64,000 nucleotides of DNA. Origin: Gari tellinella. Lineage: Eukaryota > Mollusca > Bivalvia > Cardiida > Psammobiidae. The stretch covers positions 1,364,001-1,428,000 of the forward strand of contig OV277858.1 in NCBI GenBank assembly GCA_922989275.2, in the 5' to 3' direction. The position numbers were made by a program, and so were the translations under genes. Shown piece by piece: positions 49,153 through 60,484 of this stretch. The notes beneath the pieces are model-generated. The model saw nothing but the letters and a program-made list of their open reading frames with translations, had not been told where the DNA came from and did not search any database. The first letter of the stretch is position 1. Each line of letters opens with the position of its first letter.

Positions 49153-49520
49153 TAACCAAATCGCGATTAGCATAATATTAGTTACAGAAGACTGACAATA
49201 AGAAGGACATTTTCTAAATAAATAATTTTACATTCTATCTATAAAAATAAGTCGTTAAGCTAAGAAAATCTCACACTTTGTGGTTTTAACCTACTACCCA
49301 CAACGTGCTAGTCCGACATGCTCCCTACTGACCCACGGCGGCTTTGTTAAACTTTGGTTCGTTAGTCTATTATAAGCTCGTAATTTCTTGAGCTAATTAT
49401 GTAAAAACGCATCAATAGGTTGAGAGATGGTATTAAGAACATTCTATAGTACATTTGGTTACATTATATTTTTTACAATTATTATAACAATAATCCAGAT
49501 AGGGAATTAAAATATTATTA

Positions 49521-49617
49521 ATAAATAAACTGGTCTTTTCTAATATTTCGACCTCTAAAGACGTGATTTTCTTTGAAAAGAAGTTGGAATATTAGAAAAT
49601 AGCAGTTTATTTATAGA
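49521..49617. repeat. Imperfect hairpin repeat
   Basis: ATAAATAAACTGGTCTTTTC plus TAATATTTCGAC is mirrored by GTTGGAATATTAGAAAATAG plus CAGTTTATTTAT. Arms of about 32 bp with four or five mismatches and a 30-nt loop. Confidence 0.6.
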
Positions 49618-50141
49618 TATTTAAGTTTTTATATCCTTCTAAGAGAACATCCCAGAATACTTTGTTGAAATGGCCGAAAACTAACAAAAAATATGATTTC
49701 GTTAGAGAATAATCAAATTAAATAGAATATTTTTTTGAGTTAGCATGTTCCTGTTGTTTCACGTTCTAAGAGTAAATACTTACTTAGCGTAATTTAGCGT
49801 TGTTTTCTGACACAAGTACTGGTTAGTCCTCTTCGTCAGACACGTTTTCTTGGCTTGCACTGGTGCTTACGGTTCTTATATTACCGGTTCTTAAATCATC
49901 AAATACTTAAAGTAAATTGCCGTACACTAAGAAAATGTTGACTTACTTAGAGAATATAGTTCCTATGAATGTTTCAGAATACGGGCTCTGATCAGGGTTG
50001 GCATAGTTTGTCATTCTGATTTATTTTTGCAAAGTACATCCCTTTATAGTCAAACATTTACATAACATAAATCATAAATGTAAACATGACCTGATTATTA
50101 AACGTTAATGGGAAGGATAATAAGTGTATTCTGTTCATCAG

Positions 50142-50229
50142 ATTTGTTGTGCCTTTACTACACCACCGCGTTGCAAACCTGGAAAGGCTTGGTGGATACC
50201 GACGGCAGCAGCACTTGAAATGCACAAGA
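50142..50229 (+). CDS. SIAE: Sialate O-acetylesterase, small exon d
   Basis: Reads ICCAFTTPPRCKPGKAWW followed by IPTAAALEMHK. The CC plus later C and W-P-----L pattern fits the SIAE segment FEI-CC...C-WLPA that follows exon c. It opens after ttcatcag in phase 0 and closes with one base of a codon before gtaaga (phase 1), exactly what exon e needs. Only 88 bp, and easily missed because the surrounding frames have longer spurious ORFs. Confidence 0.82.
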
Positions 50230-52069
50230 GTAAGACTATCTGTACATATTATCACATCAATGCTATTATTATTATGTGACAAATTAAGTCATACTGATAC
50301 AAAAACAGGAACGTATCTTAACAAAGCATATATACCTTTTATTATTTTAATAAGTGCTCAATATAAAAATGAATAAAATGAATAAATTCAATAGTTTTCA
50401 CCTCGTTTCAGCACCAAGTTATATTGTGTAAATATTTACTTGAATCTTATCGAAAGGTAGTAATACTAAAGGGTTTGAAATAAAGGTTGTATTTTTTGCA
50501 ATACTTCCCTTATCTTGAAAACTCTTCTCGGATTACACGAAATGTTATCGGGAAATTAGCAGTCATACATTTGTTTCTTTTCTTTAGACATATCTACATA
50601 ATTTGGCAGAGTGGTTTGATAGATGACTTCTATGCATAAATGCTACTAAAGAATGAATATTCGGCGCAACAGCAATTTGATTGTCGGGTCGGAACAATAC
50701 AGGCTTGAGAAATGTTAATACCCCAAAAAACCCTAGATGCAATTGGAAAACCGGAAATGTTAATGTTACGTTTAAGGAAGAAACTGCACTGACCCAAAAA
50801 AGTTCCTTTACACTTTTATTTAAGAAAATACTATTAGCTCGAAGGCGTAATGTTCAATTGATAACATTATATTGTTGGATAATAATCGATGTTTATTACT
50901 ATATTATCATGCATGACCATACATGTTTACCTTAGCTTTTAAACGGATAAAACGTATTCATAGCGTTGCATGTACACATGCGTACATGCTTCAGGTAGAG
51001 TCTCAACACCCGACACAACTTAATAGGCGATGAGTACAGGAAAGAAATATTACAACTTTGACATGTTCAGAAAACGCCACGTCGAAGTGACGCAGAGAGA
51101 AAATAAGCTGTAGACATGCTACGGGTGGGGCTAAGTGTGACTGACGTCTTAGGGTCAGGTTTAACCCAAATATATAGCCTCAGGAATAGGTTCAACATCA
51201 TCACGCATGTCAGACATCTTCTAAGATTCGGTAATCCCCGTGTAACAACGTTACGTTAGGACTGCATAATTACGTTGACGCACCTACTAAATTGATCCTT
51301 GACAGCATCACCACTTAGCAGTACGGGCATATTGTATAATTATACGATCATAAATCGATTTAGAAAGAATACCCGCCAAAATTGAGTCCGGCGTCCAAAT
51401 ACTGCGCAGACGTTACAAGAGACTTTCCTACAGATAATGACGTTAACGTCTTGTATTGGCCCGGTTTGTAACCCAATTTAAACTCAATTTTATTTAGGAT
51501 GAACTGGTTCGACATGCATGTCGAATCACGACATTTACACCTTGGGTGACCTTGAAATTGCATTCTAGCTGGAATTACAGCGATTACCTATAAGCGTTAT
51601 TCAACGTTACGTGCATTCCATCAGGCGACACGTCTTCTGACCCTACAAAGTCTTTCAGCTTTTGAATGTTCTAATAATCTCGATATTATCGATTGATTTG
51701 GAGGAACTATAAACGACTTAAGGCGGTGTAAAGGAACTGTTTTGGGTGAGTGTAGTTAAATCAAAATGTATGTAAACAGGAAATCGTCCTTACAGTCACC
51801 TTGCTTAAGCTGCCATTCCGCTAAAACGAAAACTAGGGTGACAGCTTGATCGTTTGAAACCGTGTCAAGCATGCGTCTCTTTTTACAGAAAATATACAAA
51901 CATTGAGGATCCAGATCAGAAATAGCGATATTTTGTGATATTGCAATACATCGCCAAAACATATGAAATAGATTAAAATTGGAACTTTTATTGTAAATTG
52001 GACATTTCAGGGACAAATACGTTTGAACAAGTGTGTCTCTATCGGCCTTAATTATACAGTATATTGCAG

Positions 52070-52308
52070 GTAAAACAACAACTCTTCATTCAATGGCGTG
52101 TAAGCTAGACAACATTGTTGGTGTGAGGTATGCCTGGAGAGATAATCCTTGTACATTACATAATTGTGCCATTTACGGAGCAGATAACGACCTTCCCCTG
52201 TCACCGTTTATATCTACATTTGATGTTGATGGAAAGAAGTATGTTAGCAAAAGTTCCTTTGTTGTCAAAATGCTGCAGCCGAGGAATTTGCTTACTATTT
52301 TGACTTAA
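52070..52308 (+). CDS. SIAE: Sialate O-acetylesterase, terminal exon e
   Basis: After tatattgcag, GT completes a Ser codon and the frame reads KTTTLHSMACKLDNIVGV, RYAWRDNPCTLHNCAIYG and LPLSPFISTFDVDG before TAA at 52306-52308. The pattern V--RYAW---PC----C-IY------P--PF is the SIAE C-terminus. The protein ends within a few residues of where vertebrate SIAE ends. The acceptor is followed directly by GTAAAA, itself a donor-like sequence. Confidence 0.92.
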
Positions 52309-52522
52309 CATTCCTGGATAGATGTGATTTGATCTTATAACACATTCAACCAGTATGGCTAACATATTCGTATAGCTACTGATAATGTATCAGTAAAAAT
52401 AACACCTGCCATACGGCAATGCTTGTAATACGTTTTTGTATTCCCCGCCGATAAAATCAATATTCGTGAATGTAAATATTTCGTGTTCATTCTCAAGAAC
52501 AGTAATTTAGTTATTTAACACT

Positions 52523-52611
52523 AATAAAATAGACTGATTTTGGACTAGTCAAATATGAAGCCTTTTGAATGATGTAACTTTTACATCCAATTATGTTATG
52601 ATTGTAATAAA
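52523..52611 (+). promoter_or_regulatory. Candidate polyadenylation signals for SIAE
   Basis: AATAAA at 52523-52528 and again at 52606-52611, 215 and 298 bp beyond the SIAE stop. Either would suit the 3' end; no other 3' UTR feature was seen. Confidence 0.45.
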
Positions 52612-52683
52612 AATAATTATATGGTCTAGAACGCGGAAATCGGTGTATTGTGAATAAATGATCATTTTATGACAATGTTTTAG

Positions 52684-52934
52684 TACTGTCTGCTGAGGCG
52701 CATAGGGAGCAGCATATGAAAATGGCTACTGCATACTTGAGATTTTCCACTTATGCCAATGCCGATGTTGACGCCAGATATGGACAAACAGTCAATGAGA
52801 ATGATGGGACTTTCTCAACATTTCTACCAGCATGTTATAAGGGTGCATTAGGCCAGACAAAACGTATTTTTCGTTTCATCTAAAGTTATCTTTGCTATTG
52901 ACATGTATATATAAATACTTTTTTTTATTTCTGA
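52684..52934 (+). other. Unassigned open frame after SIAE, possible exon
   Basis: After an acceptor-like gttttag, a frame reads LSAEAHREQHMKMATAYLRF, STYANADVDARYGQTVNEND and GTFSTFLPACYKGALGQ before drifting into T-rich sequence and stopping at 52934. The first 55 residues look coding in composition and the rest does not, so a donor near 52865 (acGTATTT) is conceivable. I do not recognise the family. It could be an exon of the next gene or a fragment of an old one. Confidence 0.35.
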
Positions 52935-53016
52935 TATTCTCATTTCAGCAGACTTTTACTCAGAATAACTTGAAATCCCTTTTCTCAAAAGAATTGTGGG
53001 ATTTTATACTTAATAA

Positions 53017-53232
53017 ACTCATGATTTTCGCTCACAACAACGACTGACGTTCGGACGTCTAGGTGCCCCGTCATCAACGACGGATAACGCATCCGCTGCT
53101 GCTTCCATTCAATCCAAAGGGGCAACCGGTCTAAGAATAGCGGGTCCAATCACAGTAGGTACAACGGGCCCAGAGGCAGCAGATTACAGTTTAAACATAT
53201 GTTTCGACTGCGTTGCTGAAAAGTATAATTGA
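53017..53232 (+). other. Unassigned open frame without ATG, ends in stop
   Basis: A 71-codon frame containing RLTFGRLGAPSSTTDN, GLRIAGPITVGTTGPEAAD and YSLNICFDCVAEKYN before TGA. It is GC-richer than its surroundings and has a coding-like Ala/Thr/Gly composition. No acceptor lies directly at its start. It may be a terminal exon or gene remnant related to the frame at 52684. Confidence 0.3.
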
Positions 53233-53249
53233 TATGTTCCAAATATAAA

Positions 53250-54900
53250 TAAAAGGGCCATGAGGTACTAAATCGTTCACCTTGAAATATCATTGGACGG
53301 TTTTATTGTTACCCAAGGGGTACATGTAATAATATGTCCAAACGAACGAACGCCATTTCTTAACAGAAGCGGACAGTAATTTTCCTTCTTTGATAATTTG
53401 CACATAAAACGAAAAGAAAAAGTGCATCGCCTTAGAAAATATCGTACGGCGATAATGTGCACGAGATTTTCGTGTACAGTCGTCTTTGTATTTTTCGTGT
53501 AACATTTAATGCTCTAAAGTTGCTTTTATTCTATATAGTTTGAAAATGTGAGTATAGGTTTTGTCCTTTTTATTTTTCCTTTCAAATACCTAACAATCAA
53601 TATCTCTAAATAAATTACATTATTGTTAAATTTTTTTAAGTCATATAAAATGGATTGGTCTATTATGACTGGTTCTGGATAGTTGTTCTGGTCAACGTAT
53701 ACCGAACTGAATTCCAATCCGAATGCGTACAACTGTTAATTCTTTTATTTCATAGGAATCGCCAGGCCAGTAATTACAAAAGCAACAACAAATAAGAAAA
53801 TTAAATCATTACAATATAAACCTATTAATAGTATCATCATTCGCAGCGCAACTGTTTGCCACTCGTATTTATAGTTTGTTCAATAAGATAAATGCAGACG
53901 ACAATTCAGCATGCTAAGGGTTTTCCGCCCATCAGTTGTAGGCTTGTAGACATTTGGAGCAAGTCCCTCATTCTCAATTATTACAGTAAAACCCCTTTAT
54001 TCCACCCACTTAAGGCTTAACTATTGTATGAAAAATCGGTGGCAGCTTAAAGCAAGGCAAAAGTGAAACAGTAAGCTATTTAGGAGTTCTTTTTGTTTAA
54101 CATGCACCTTGCTTAAAGCAACCATCTGCTTGATTAAACACAAAATAGCCATTTTCATTAAATGGCCGTTATACAGAGACTTTTCTGTATTATGTCCCTA
54201 TCTATCGTCACCATCGGCATTGACATAAATGACAAATCTCAACTAGTTGATAGGTGTGGTTGTAGGACCTGTAGGCGTTTCTTATTTTAAGTGTTGCATG
54301 CTATTTTATTATAAGAAATGGAATCAGTATTATAGAAACATAGTTGGCCTTTTTTCCTGGAAATGGATGAGCGTGTTATATTTTTTTAAGCTGTAATTTT
54401 TACTTGTATGTGTTTGAAACTCTGAGCTTTTTTGCATACGTAGTTGGGATTTAGACGTCAGTCTATATGGTTGGGTGCAAAACAAAAAATGCAATATCTT
54501 TGAGTGTGTTAGCTTGTCATTTGCTGTCCCATTAGTCAATTTTTTGCGCATTGCGTCATTTCCCTGTGAGCCTTATGAGCGATAAACACTATCTCTAGCC
54601 CGTGTGAGTGCCAGCTTACGCCTTCTTATCGAGTAAACGAAACACTTGATCAGTTGATTAAATATGTTGTTCAATTCCGCCGTGAGGGCATTCGCAAAGT
54701 CTCCGTCGTTGTTAAGGCAGTAGTCGCGTGGGTTGTGTTTTAAAACTAAAACAAGTTCATTGCATTATTGCATATCCCGTGATGAAGACGTAACTGTCGA
54801 AAGCGCTCGGGAATATATATATTCAGACAGAATATTGCAGCACTGTAAGAGTAACTTATTTCTCAACCAAATATATATATAAATATATATAATTATGCCA
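53250..54900. other. No recognised feature
   Basis: AT-rich. Short minus-strand ORFs (53277-53505, 53526-53732, 54330-54551) carry no recognisable motif. Confidence 0.45.
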
Positions 54901-54906
54901 TCTTTT

Positions 54907-55016
54907 TTTTCTAACTAGCTATAACAATTTTATAATCTTGGTAATAATATTGAAAGAATGTACATGTTTCCATGTGTTTCATGTTTCCATAACGTATCAT
55001 GTTTATTGTGAATGTA
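54907..55016 (+). mobile_element. Fragment of the CR1-group LINE 3' region
   Basis: TATAACAATTTTATAATCTT, then ATATTGAAAGAATGTACATG and TTTATTGTGAATGTATG match 37048-37135. Both ends are truncated. Confidence 0.7.
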
Positions 55017-55844
55017 TGGAGGGGAATATCCGCCTTTTAATTCATTCTTTCTTATTATCATTTTACAATTCTTGTTTTGATTTTAAACTTTGTATTGTAC
55101 TTTTAACATTTAAGTTTTAATTCGCAACTTCTTATTATCGTTTTCATTTTTCTTCGTATCATTGTTTACTTTAGATTCTTATTTAAACATTTTAATTTCT
55201 ATTTTTGTCTTTTTAGATTTAATTTAATATTCTTAAATTATTATTATAATTTTCAAATTGTAGCTTTGTTCTTTGAAAATAATTTCCATTCTTATTTTTC
55301 AATTATATGTTCCATATGTTGTTTCCAATATTCTAGTTATACAATTGTAATGTGCTGATTTTTGTTTAAACATTGCTGTTTCAATTTTTTAATTCTTGCA
55401 CGAAAAAAATCGAAGCCAGCTCGAAGAACGATAACTCTTGAAAGCGAAACAAATACATTGAATAATAACTGCTCCCCAGTCTATCTATATCCGGTAGAAA
55501 CGCCAAAGCAGCGATTGAACGAGGGTAAGTAAATGCGTATTTTCTCTTTATTAGTTCTTTTCCGGCACTTAACAGGTGTTGATTTTGAGTCACCATACGT
55601 ATACTATACACGCTATATAACATGATATGAAATCAAACACATTAAACGATGGGAAAAATAACAAAATTAACGCCGTGCTCGCGAAAAAATATACCCCTCT
55701 CCAATATGTTGTTCTCTTATTAGAAGACTCAACCGAAACACCAACATGTGAATTGGTCAATCTTTTTAAATATCATCCAACTATTTATTCTGAAAATTTC
55801 AGCCACGTAGGTTGAAATTTGACCGAGATATGGTCACAAATCGA

Positions 55845-56822
55845 AGTAACGGGTCAAATCGGCCCAAAACCAAATCGGACCCAGAGTCAAATCGGCCCAA
55901 AACCAAATCAGACCGGGTCATTGAATCGGCCCCTTTTTGTATTAACCTGTCGAAGCAGGTACATTGGGGTCCATGGAAAAAACCCATACGACTGTCACAC
56001 TACTGGTATATTACCTAGATCCTGCCCACCCACCGAGTAAGTCGGCGTCTCAACTGCATCCAAGCTGTTTACCATCTAGTTCAAAATGTCATCGAGTACT
56101 GAGCGAATCGGTTAAAATTAAATATATAAGAGCCAAGAAATGGAGCAGTCAAAAACTTATTTAGCATGACACGGAGTAATAACAGCAGCTGCTGGTATTA
56201 CTCTGTGAGCATGATAAGGGTATTTTTAAAAGACAGATATTTACAAAGTTCTGATTCGTTCCTTATTCCTTAACCCATTACCCTATAGCCTGTTTCTAGT
56301 ATTTAATATAGGTTATCACTTAAAGCATGTTGAAAATAAAACAGAATGGGCTTGAAGCGCATTCTGCTTTACTTTCAGTCCGCTTTAAGCTGAGTGAGTA
56401 TTATCTGCTAGGATATAGTAAAAAGCTTTATGATACATATGCTCGTCTGTATAAAGTGAATCTATTTTTTGATAATATAGTGCCTCTATAAAATCTTATT
56501 GGTCTGTAGAAAAAGCAACTGACATCATATAGGATCCAAACTGTGTTTGTAATTTCTTTGCTATGCGATTCTAATTTCAAATATATCTGGATACTTCAAC
56601 CGCATTTCATATCTGATCAGAATCCAAACAATTTTACACTGTTATCAATATTTTCTCTGTCCAAACTTCAAAAACTGAACCAATAAATCAAATTGTGACA
56701 GTGTAAATGACATGGCCGCTATATCTATAAAATCAGGCCGGTTTTGAATCGGCATACTTTTGGGCTGATTTGACCCGGGACGATTTGGTTTTGGTCTGAT
56801 TTGACCCGGATTCAAAACCGAT
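55845..56822. mobile_element. Inverted-repeat element with AAATCGG/GGGTCAAAT motifs
   Basis: The left block (about 55845-55930) has GGGTCAAATCGGCCCAAAAC twice, with intervening AAATCGGACCC. The right block (about 56735-56820) carries the same words as reverse complement (GTTTTGGTCTGATTTGACCC, GGGCTGATTTGACCCGGG). The middle is non-coding. The overlapping charged ORFs at 55799-56040 are repeat products. Confidence 0.6.
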
Positions 56823-57349
56823 GGCCAGTTAGTCATGATTAGGGTAGTCTAATTAATGGGGATTACTCTCGTGAACAATGAACCCCATTTGAACGGTCCT
56901 GTGACGGCATGCTAGTTTTGTGACAGGTGCCGCCTCGTTTCCTAAAGATAGCATATTTACAAATTACTTCTCTCCATCAATACTGATAATTATGAGAAAG
57001 AGCACATTTTAGGTGCACTAATGGGACTGTACCCGGCCGTATCCTGACACACACAATTTATGTGACAAACTAGTCGTAATGCTAACCCAAAGTCCTGAGC
57101 GCCATGGAGGGAAACCATTACTACCAATTTTCAAGCTTTTGGTTTGACCTGGTCAAGGATTGAACCCACACTGCAAGTGGACGCAGCTGGTCTGGTTATA
57201 TGGGTGGTGGGGGTGTTAATACTAAAGTTGTTGGGGCAGTTAAGACTCCCCATGGGTCCAAAGGGGAGAGAGGTGTGTCCTATTATGACTCATGACGTGT
57301 ATCACTTGATACTTTAAATATTGTTTGTATAGGTTAATATATCACAGTT

Positions 57350-57745
57350 TGTAGGTGTATCATCACTTGTACAGCCTTGCTGTACAAGCACCCTTTTATG
57401 GTAATGTGGTAGAGTACATAGCATGACTGTGAATATGTGCCATCCGGGTTCTATTGTGGGTCTGTTTCTATTAGTTTATAAGAACATCCGGTTACATTTG
57501 ACACCCAACAAGGGACAGCATGACTGTTCTCCAAGGTCAATTTCCAAATGTTCTCATAACTTGCTGGGGGAATACGTGTCACAGTGTGTACGTTTATCAT
57601 TATATATTCAGCCTTTGCTGTACAGGCACACTTTTATGGCAATGTGGTAGAGTGAACTGCATCATGACTGCGAACCTGGGTTTGCTCCCAGGTATTGGCG
57701 AGTAATGGAGTATACATGTTTCTGTATAAGAGTTAACACCCGGTT
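57350..57745 (+). repeat. About 240-bp direct duplication upstream of the PLE
   Basis: TTTTATGGTAATGTGGTAGAGT with CATGACTGTGA (57394-57430) recurs as TTTTATGGCAATGTGG plus CATGACTGCGA (about 57633-57670). CCGGTTACAT follows both copies. A GGTAGAGTG/GGGTTTGCTCCC pair in the second copy is faintly tRNA-like. A TA dinucleotide run (57749-57772) follows. Confidence 0.6.
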
Positions 57746-57779
57746 ACATATATATATATATATATATAACTATATAGGA

Positions 57780-60200
57780 CAAGGTGGCGGTTATAGAAGG
57801 AATGACAGAAACAGCGGTCCGTACTACAATAGAGGCAGAGAACATTCTTACCGACAGGATGAAGAAATGGACATTTCTACCAATACAGAGTCTTTTTTAG
57901 AAAACAGACACATGAAAAACAGACAACCGTAAAAGATACTAGCCTAGCTGATTCCTCATTTAATAATAATAAAAAAACAGTACAGATTTTTAACTTATCC
58001 AATCGAAAATTATCTTCAAATGAAATTAATTTATTGTTGAAGGGTCTCAAATTTACACCTACACCAGAACACAAAAACACACAAGAATTAAATAACGATG
58101 TATCTGAGTTTCATAGAAAATTACGATTACAAGAATTCTTTTTAAACCATGAAAATAAATCTGACAATTCTATTGTTAAAAACAAAAGTTGTTTTCAACC
58201 ACAAAAAAGGAAGAAATGTTAATTTGGAATTATTTGTAAAAGCTAATGAATCAATTTCCCATAAAACTGAATCTAAACATGTTACTTACAATATTAATTT
58301 GGGAGAAAGAAATTCAATTAAAGAGTTACAGAATGATGAAAGTATAATTATAAAGGAAGCTGATAAAGGCAATGGTATTGTCATTATGAACAGGGAATAT
58401 TATAAGTGCTAAATTGTAGAGATGTTAAGCGATGAACACTTTTACCAGAAAGATCTTGCAGATTGCTGTAAAGATACATTGAAGAAAATCAAAGAGTTAC
58501 TTAAATACAAACATAACATGACAAAGCAAGAAATTGATTACATCTTAAACTTTGAATCAAAGTCAAGTACATTTTACGGTCTTCCAAAAATACACAAATG
58601 TGTAGAAATAACTGAGAAATGTAAAATATCAAATTCTGAATATATTGAAATTCAAGACCCGAAAGATTTAACTTTCAGACCAATAGTAGCGGGTCCAATC
58701 TGTGAAACTCACAGATTAAGTAACTTAATCGACATTCTTTTAAAACCATTTATACCAAAAGTTAATAGTTTCATAAGAGATGACATTGATTTTCTCAACC
58801 AATTACCAGAGTCAGTAAGTAAAAAGGCATACTTGGTTTCATTTGATGTAAAAAGTTTATATACAAATATATCTCATCAACTAGGTTTACAAGCAATAGA
58901 ATTTTGGCTAGACAAATACCCTGAACTCATACAAGAAAGATTTTCTAAAGAATTCATAATAAGTGGGATAAAAACAATTCTATATATTTTCATTTAATGA
59001 CATATACTACAGACAAATTAAAGGAACAGCCATGGGGACAAAATTTGCTCCCACTTATGCAACTTTAGTTTTAGCCTACTTAGAAGAACAACTTTACACA
59101 TCATTGGAAAATTCCCACGGCAAAGATTTTTCAAATTACATAAAAACTATCTGGAAAAGATTTCTGGATGATTGTTTCATCATCTGGCAATATTCTATCG
59201 ATGAGTTAAAAAGTTTTCATAAGCTATTAAATGAATTACACCCTGACATCCAATTCACAGTAGAATATAGCAGCACTGATTTACCTTTCTTAGATGTACT
59301 AATTAAAAAAACAGAAACAAAGTTAACGACAGACATCTTTCATAAACCAACTGATTCAAAACAATACCTTAATTTTAAATAATGTCATCCGAAACACACA
59401 AAAACTAACATACCATATAATTTGGCCAGAAGAATTTGCACAATAGTTTCATGTGAAACAGTTAAAGATAAAAGATTACAAGAATTACACGACACTTTAA
59501 GAACAAGAGGTTATCCCAAATCCCTTTTACAAGACAGTATTCACAAAGCAAAACAAATCACAAAGTCAGACCTTCTTAAACCAAAACCAAATAATATCAC
59601 AACTACTCTTCCATACATCTCAACATTTAACCCAAACAACCAAGAACTTTTTAACAACATAAAAGCTAATTTACCAATATTACAAGCAGACCCAAACATG
59701 TCTCAAATTTTAAATAAATGTAAACTTATCAAAAGTAAAAGACAAGCTCCAAACTACTTACCAGAGCTAAATTTACAGAGAAACAACATGTACGTTATAA
59801 AGTAACAAAATGCAATAAATCTAACTGTTCATTATGTCAACATATTGAAGAAAGCGAATTTTATAATTTTAAAGGAATGAAATTTTATGTAAACCAATCA
59901 ATGTCATGTGATGTTCAAAACGTATTATATGTTCTTACATGCACTGGATGCGGAGAATACTATATTGGTCAAACTGGAGACAAACTGAGGTCAAGAAGAA
60001 CAGTTCACTCACAACAGATAAGAGATCCTTCAACAAGACAAATTCCTTTAAGCGCCCATTTAGAAAAATGCGGAAAGAAAAACTTAAATTATGAAATGTT
60101 TCCTTTTTTTAAATTAAAGACAAATAGTATTTCAGCTAGGCTAGCAAAAGAAGAATATTTCATAGCTAAATTTAAACCTATTCTTAATTCTCAATAATTA
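57780..60200 (+). pseudogene. Penelope-like element: RT plus C-terminal GIY-YIG nuclease, Neptune-like
   Basis: PLEs copy themselves with a telomerase-related RT and cut DNA with a GIY-YIG nuclease. Order seen: N-terminal region (FNLSNRKLSSNEINLLLKGL), KEADKGNGIVIMNREYY, FYGLPKIHK, LTFRPIVAGP, LVSFDVKSLYTNI (first catalytic Asp), MGTKFAPTYATLVLAYLEE, RFLDDCFIIW (catalytic DD), LPFLDVLIKK, a CNKSNCSLC metal-binding motif, then LYVLTCTGCGEYYIGQTGD (GIY-YIG), VHSQQIRDPSTRQIPLS and EEYFIAKFKP. Frameshifts lie near 57930, 58205, 58985 and 59790, with in-frame stops at 58410 and 59380. All domains are otherwise complete, so this is a fairly young but dead copy. The Neptune assignment is by motif memory. 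Confidence 0.9.
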
Positions 60201-60305
60201 TCTCCCTTTAATAAAACGCAGTTATTTACCTTAGATGTACGTCAACAGGAAGTGACGACGTCGATATCATGACAACAACGTCATGACGTCATAAACAATA
60301 GTATA

Positions 60306-60338
60306 GCGCCTGATGAATTATAGTGAAACGCGTCGCGC
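60306..60338 (+). ncRNA. Minimal hammerhead ribozyme of the PLE 3' region
   Basis: GCGC (60306-60309) pairs with GCGC (60335-60338) as stem I. CTGATGA at 60310-60316 is the conserved core. AT...GT closes a four-base stem II loop. GAAA is at 60325-60328. CGCG (60329-60332) is a self-complementary stem III without a loop, and cleavage would follow TC at 60334. Hammerheads with such tiny stem III are known from PLEs and act as dimers. It lies 137 bp downstream of the PLE coding end on the same strand. Confidence 0.75.
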
Positions 60339-60340
60339 AT

Positions 60341-60446
60341 TTTTTGAAGAAATAAAATTGTGTTTTTAAAGCCTATAATACATCATCTATTTTTTTAAAA
60401 TCATATATACAGCTTTTCCCGGTAGTTTCCGGCATCACGCCGACAT

Positions 60447-60484
<38 letters not shown>
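60341..60484. repeat. PLE 3' flank and AT dinucleotide run
   Basis: An AATAAA-containing stretch after the ribozyme is followed by TATATA repeats from about 60450 to 60482. Confidence 0.6.

Larger units (their letters stand above)
20026..50141 (+). other. SIAE: About 30.1-kb SIAE intron
   Basis: Exon c ends at phase 0 with GFE and the exon at 50142 begins at phase 0 with ICCA, which together reproduce the family pattern FEI-CC. No SIAE coding sequence is missing between them when compared with the vertebrate protein, so the interval is one intron. It is filled with LINEs, PLE-free DNA transposons, SINEs and simple repeats listed separately. All recognised coding fragments inside are transposon-derived. 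Confidence 0.82.

Noticed and set aside
57140..57185. GGGTTCAATCC on the minus strand, possible tRNA or SINE
   Set aside because: A B box alone, without an A box or cloverleaf.
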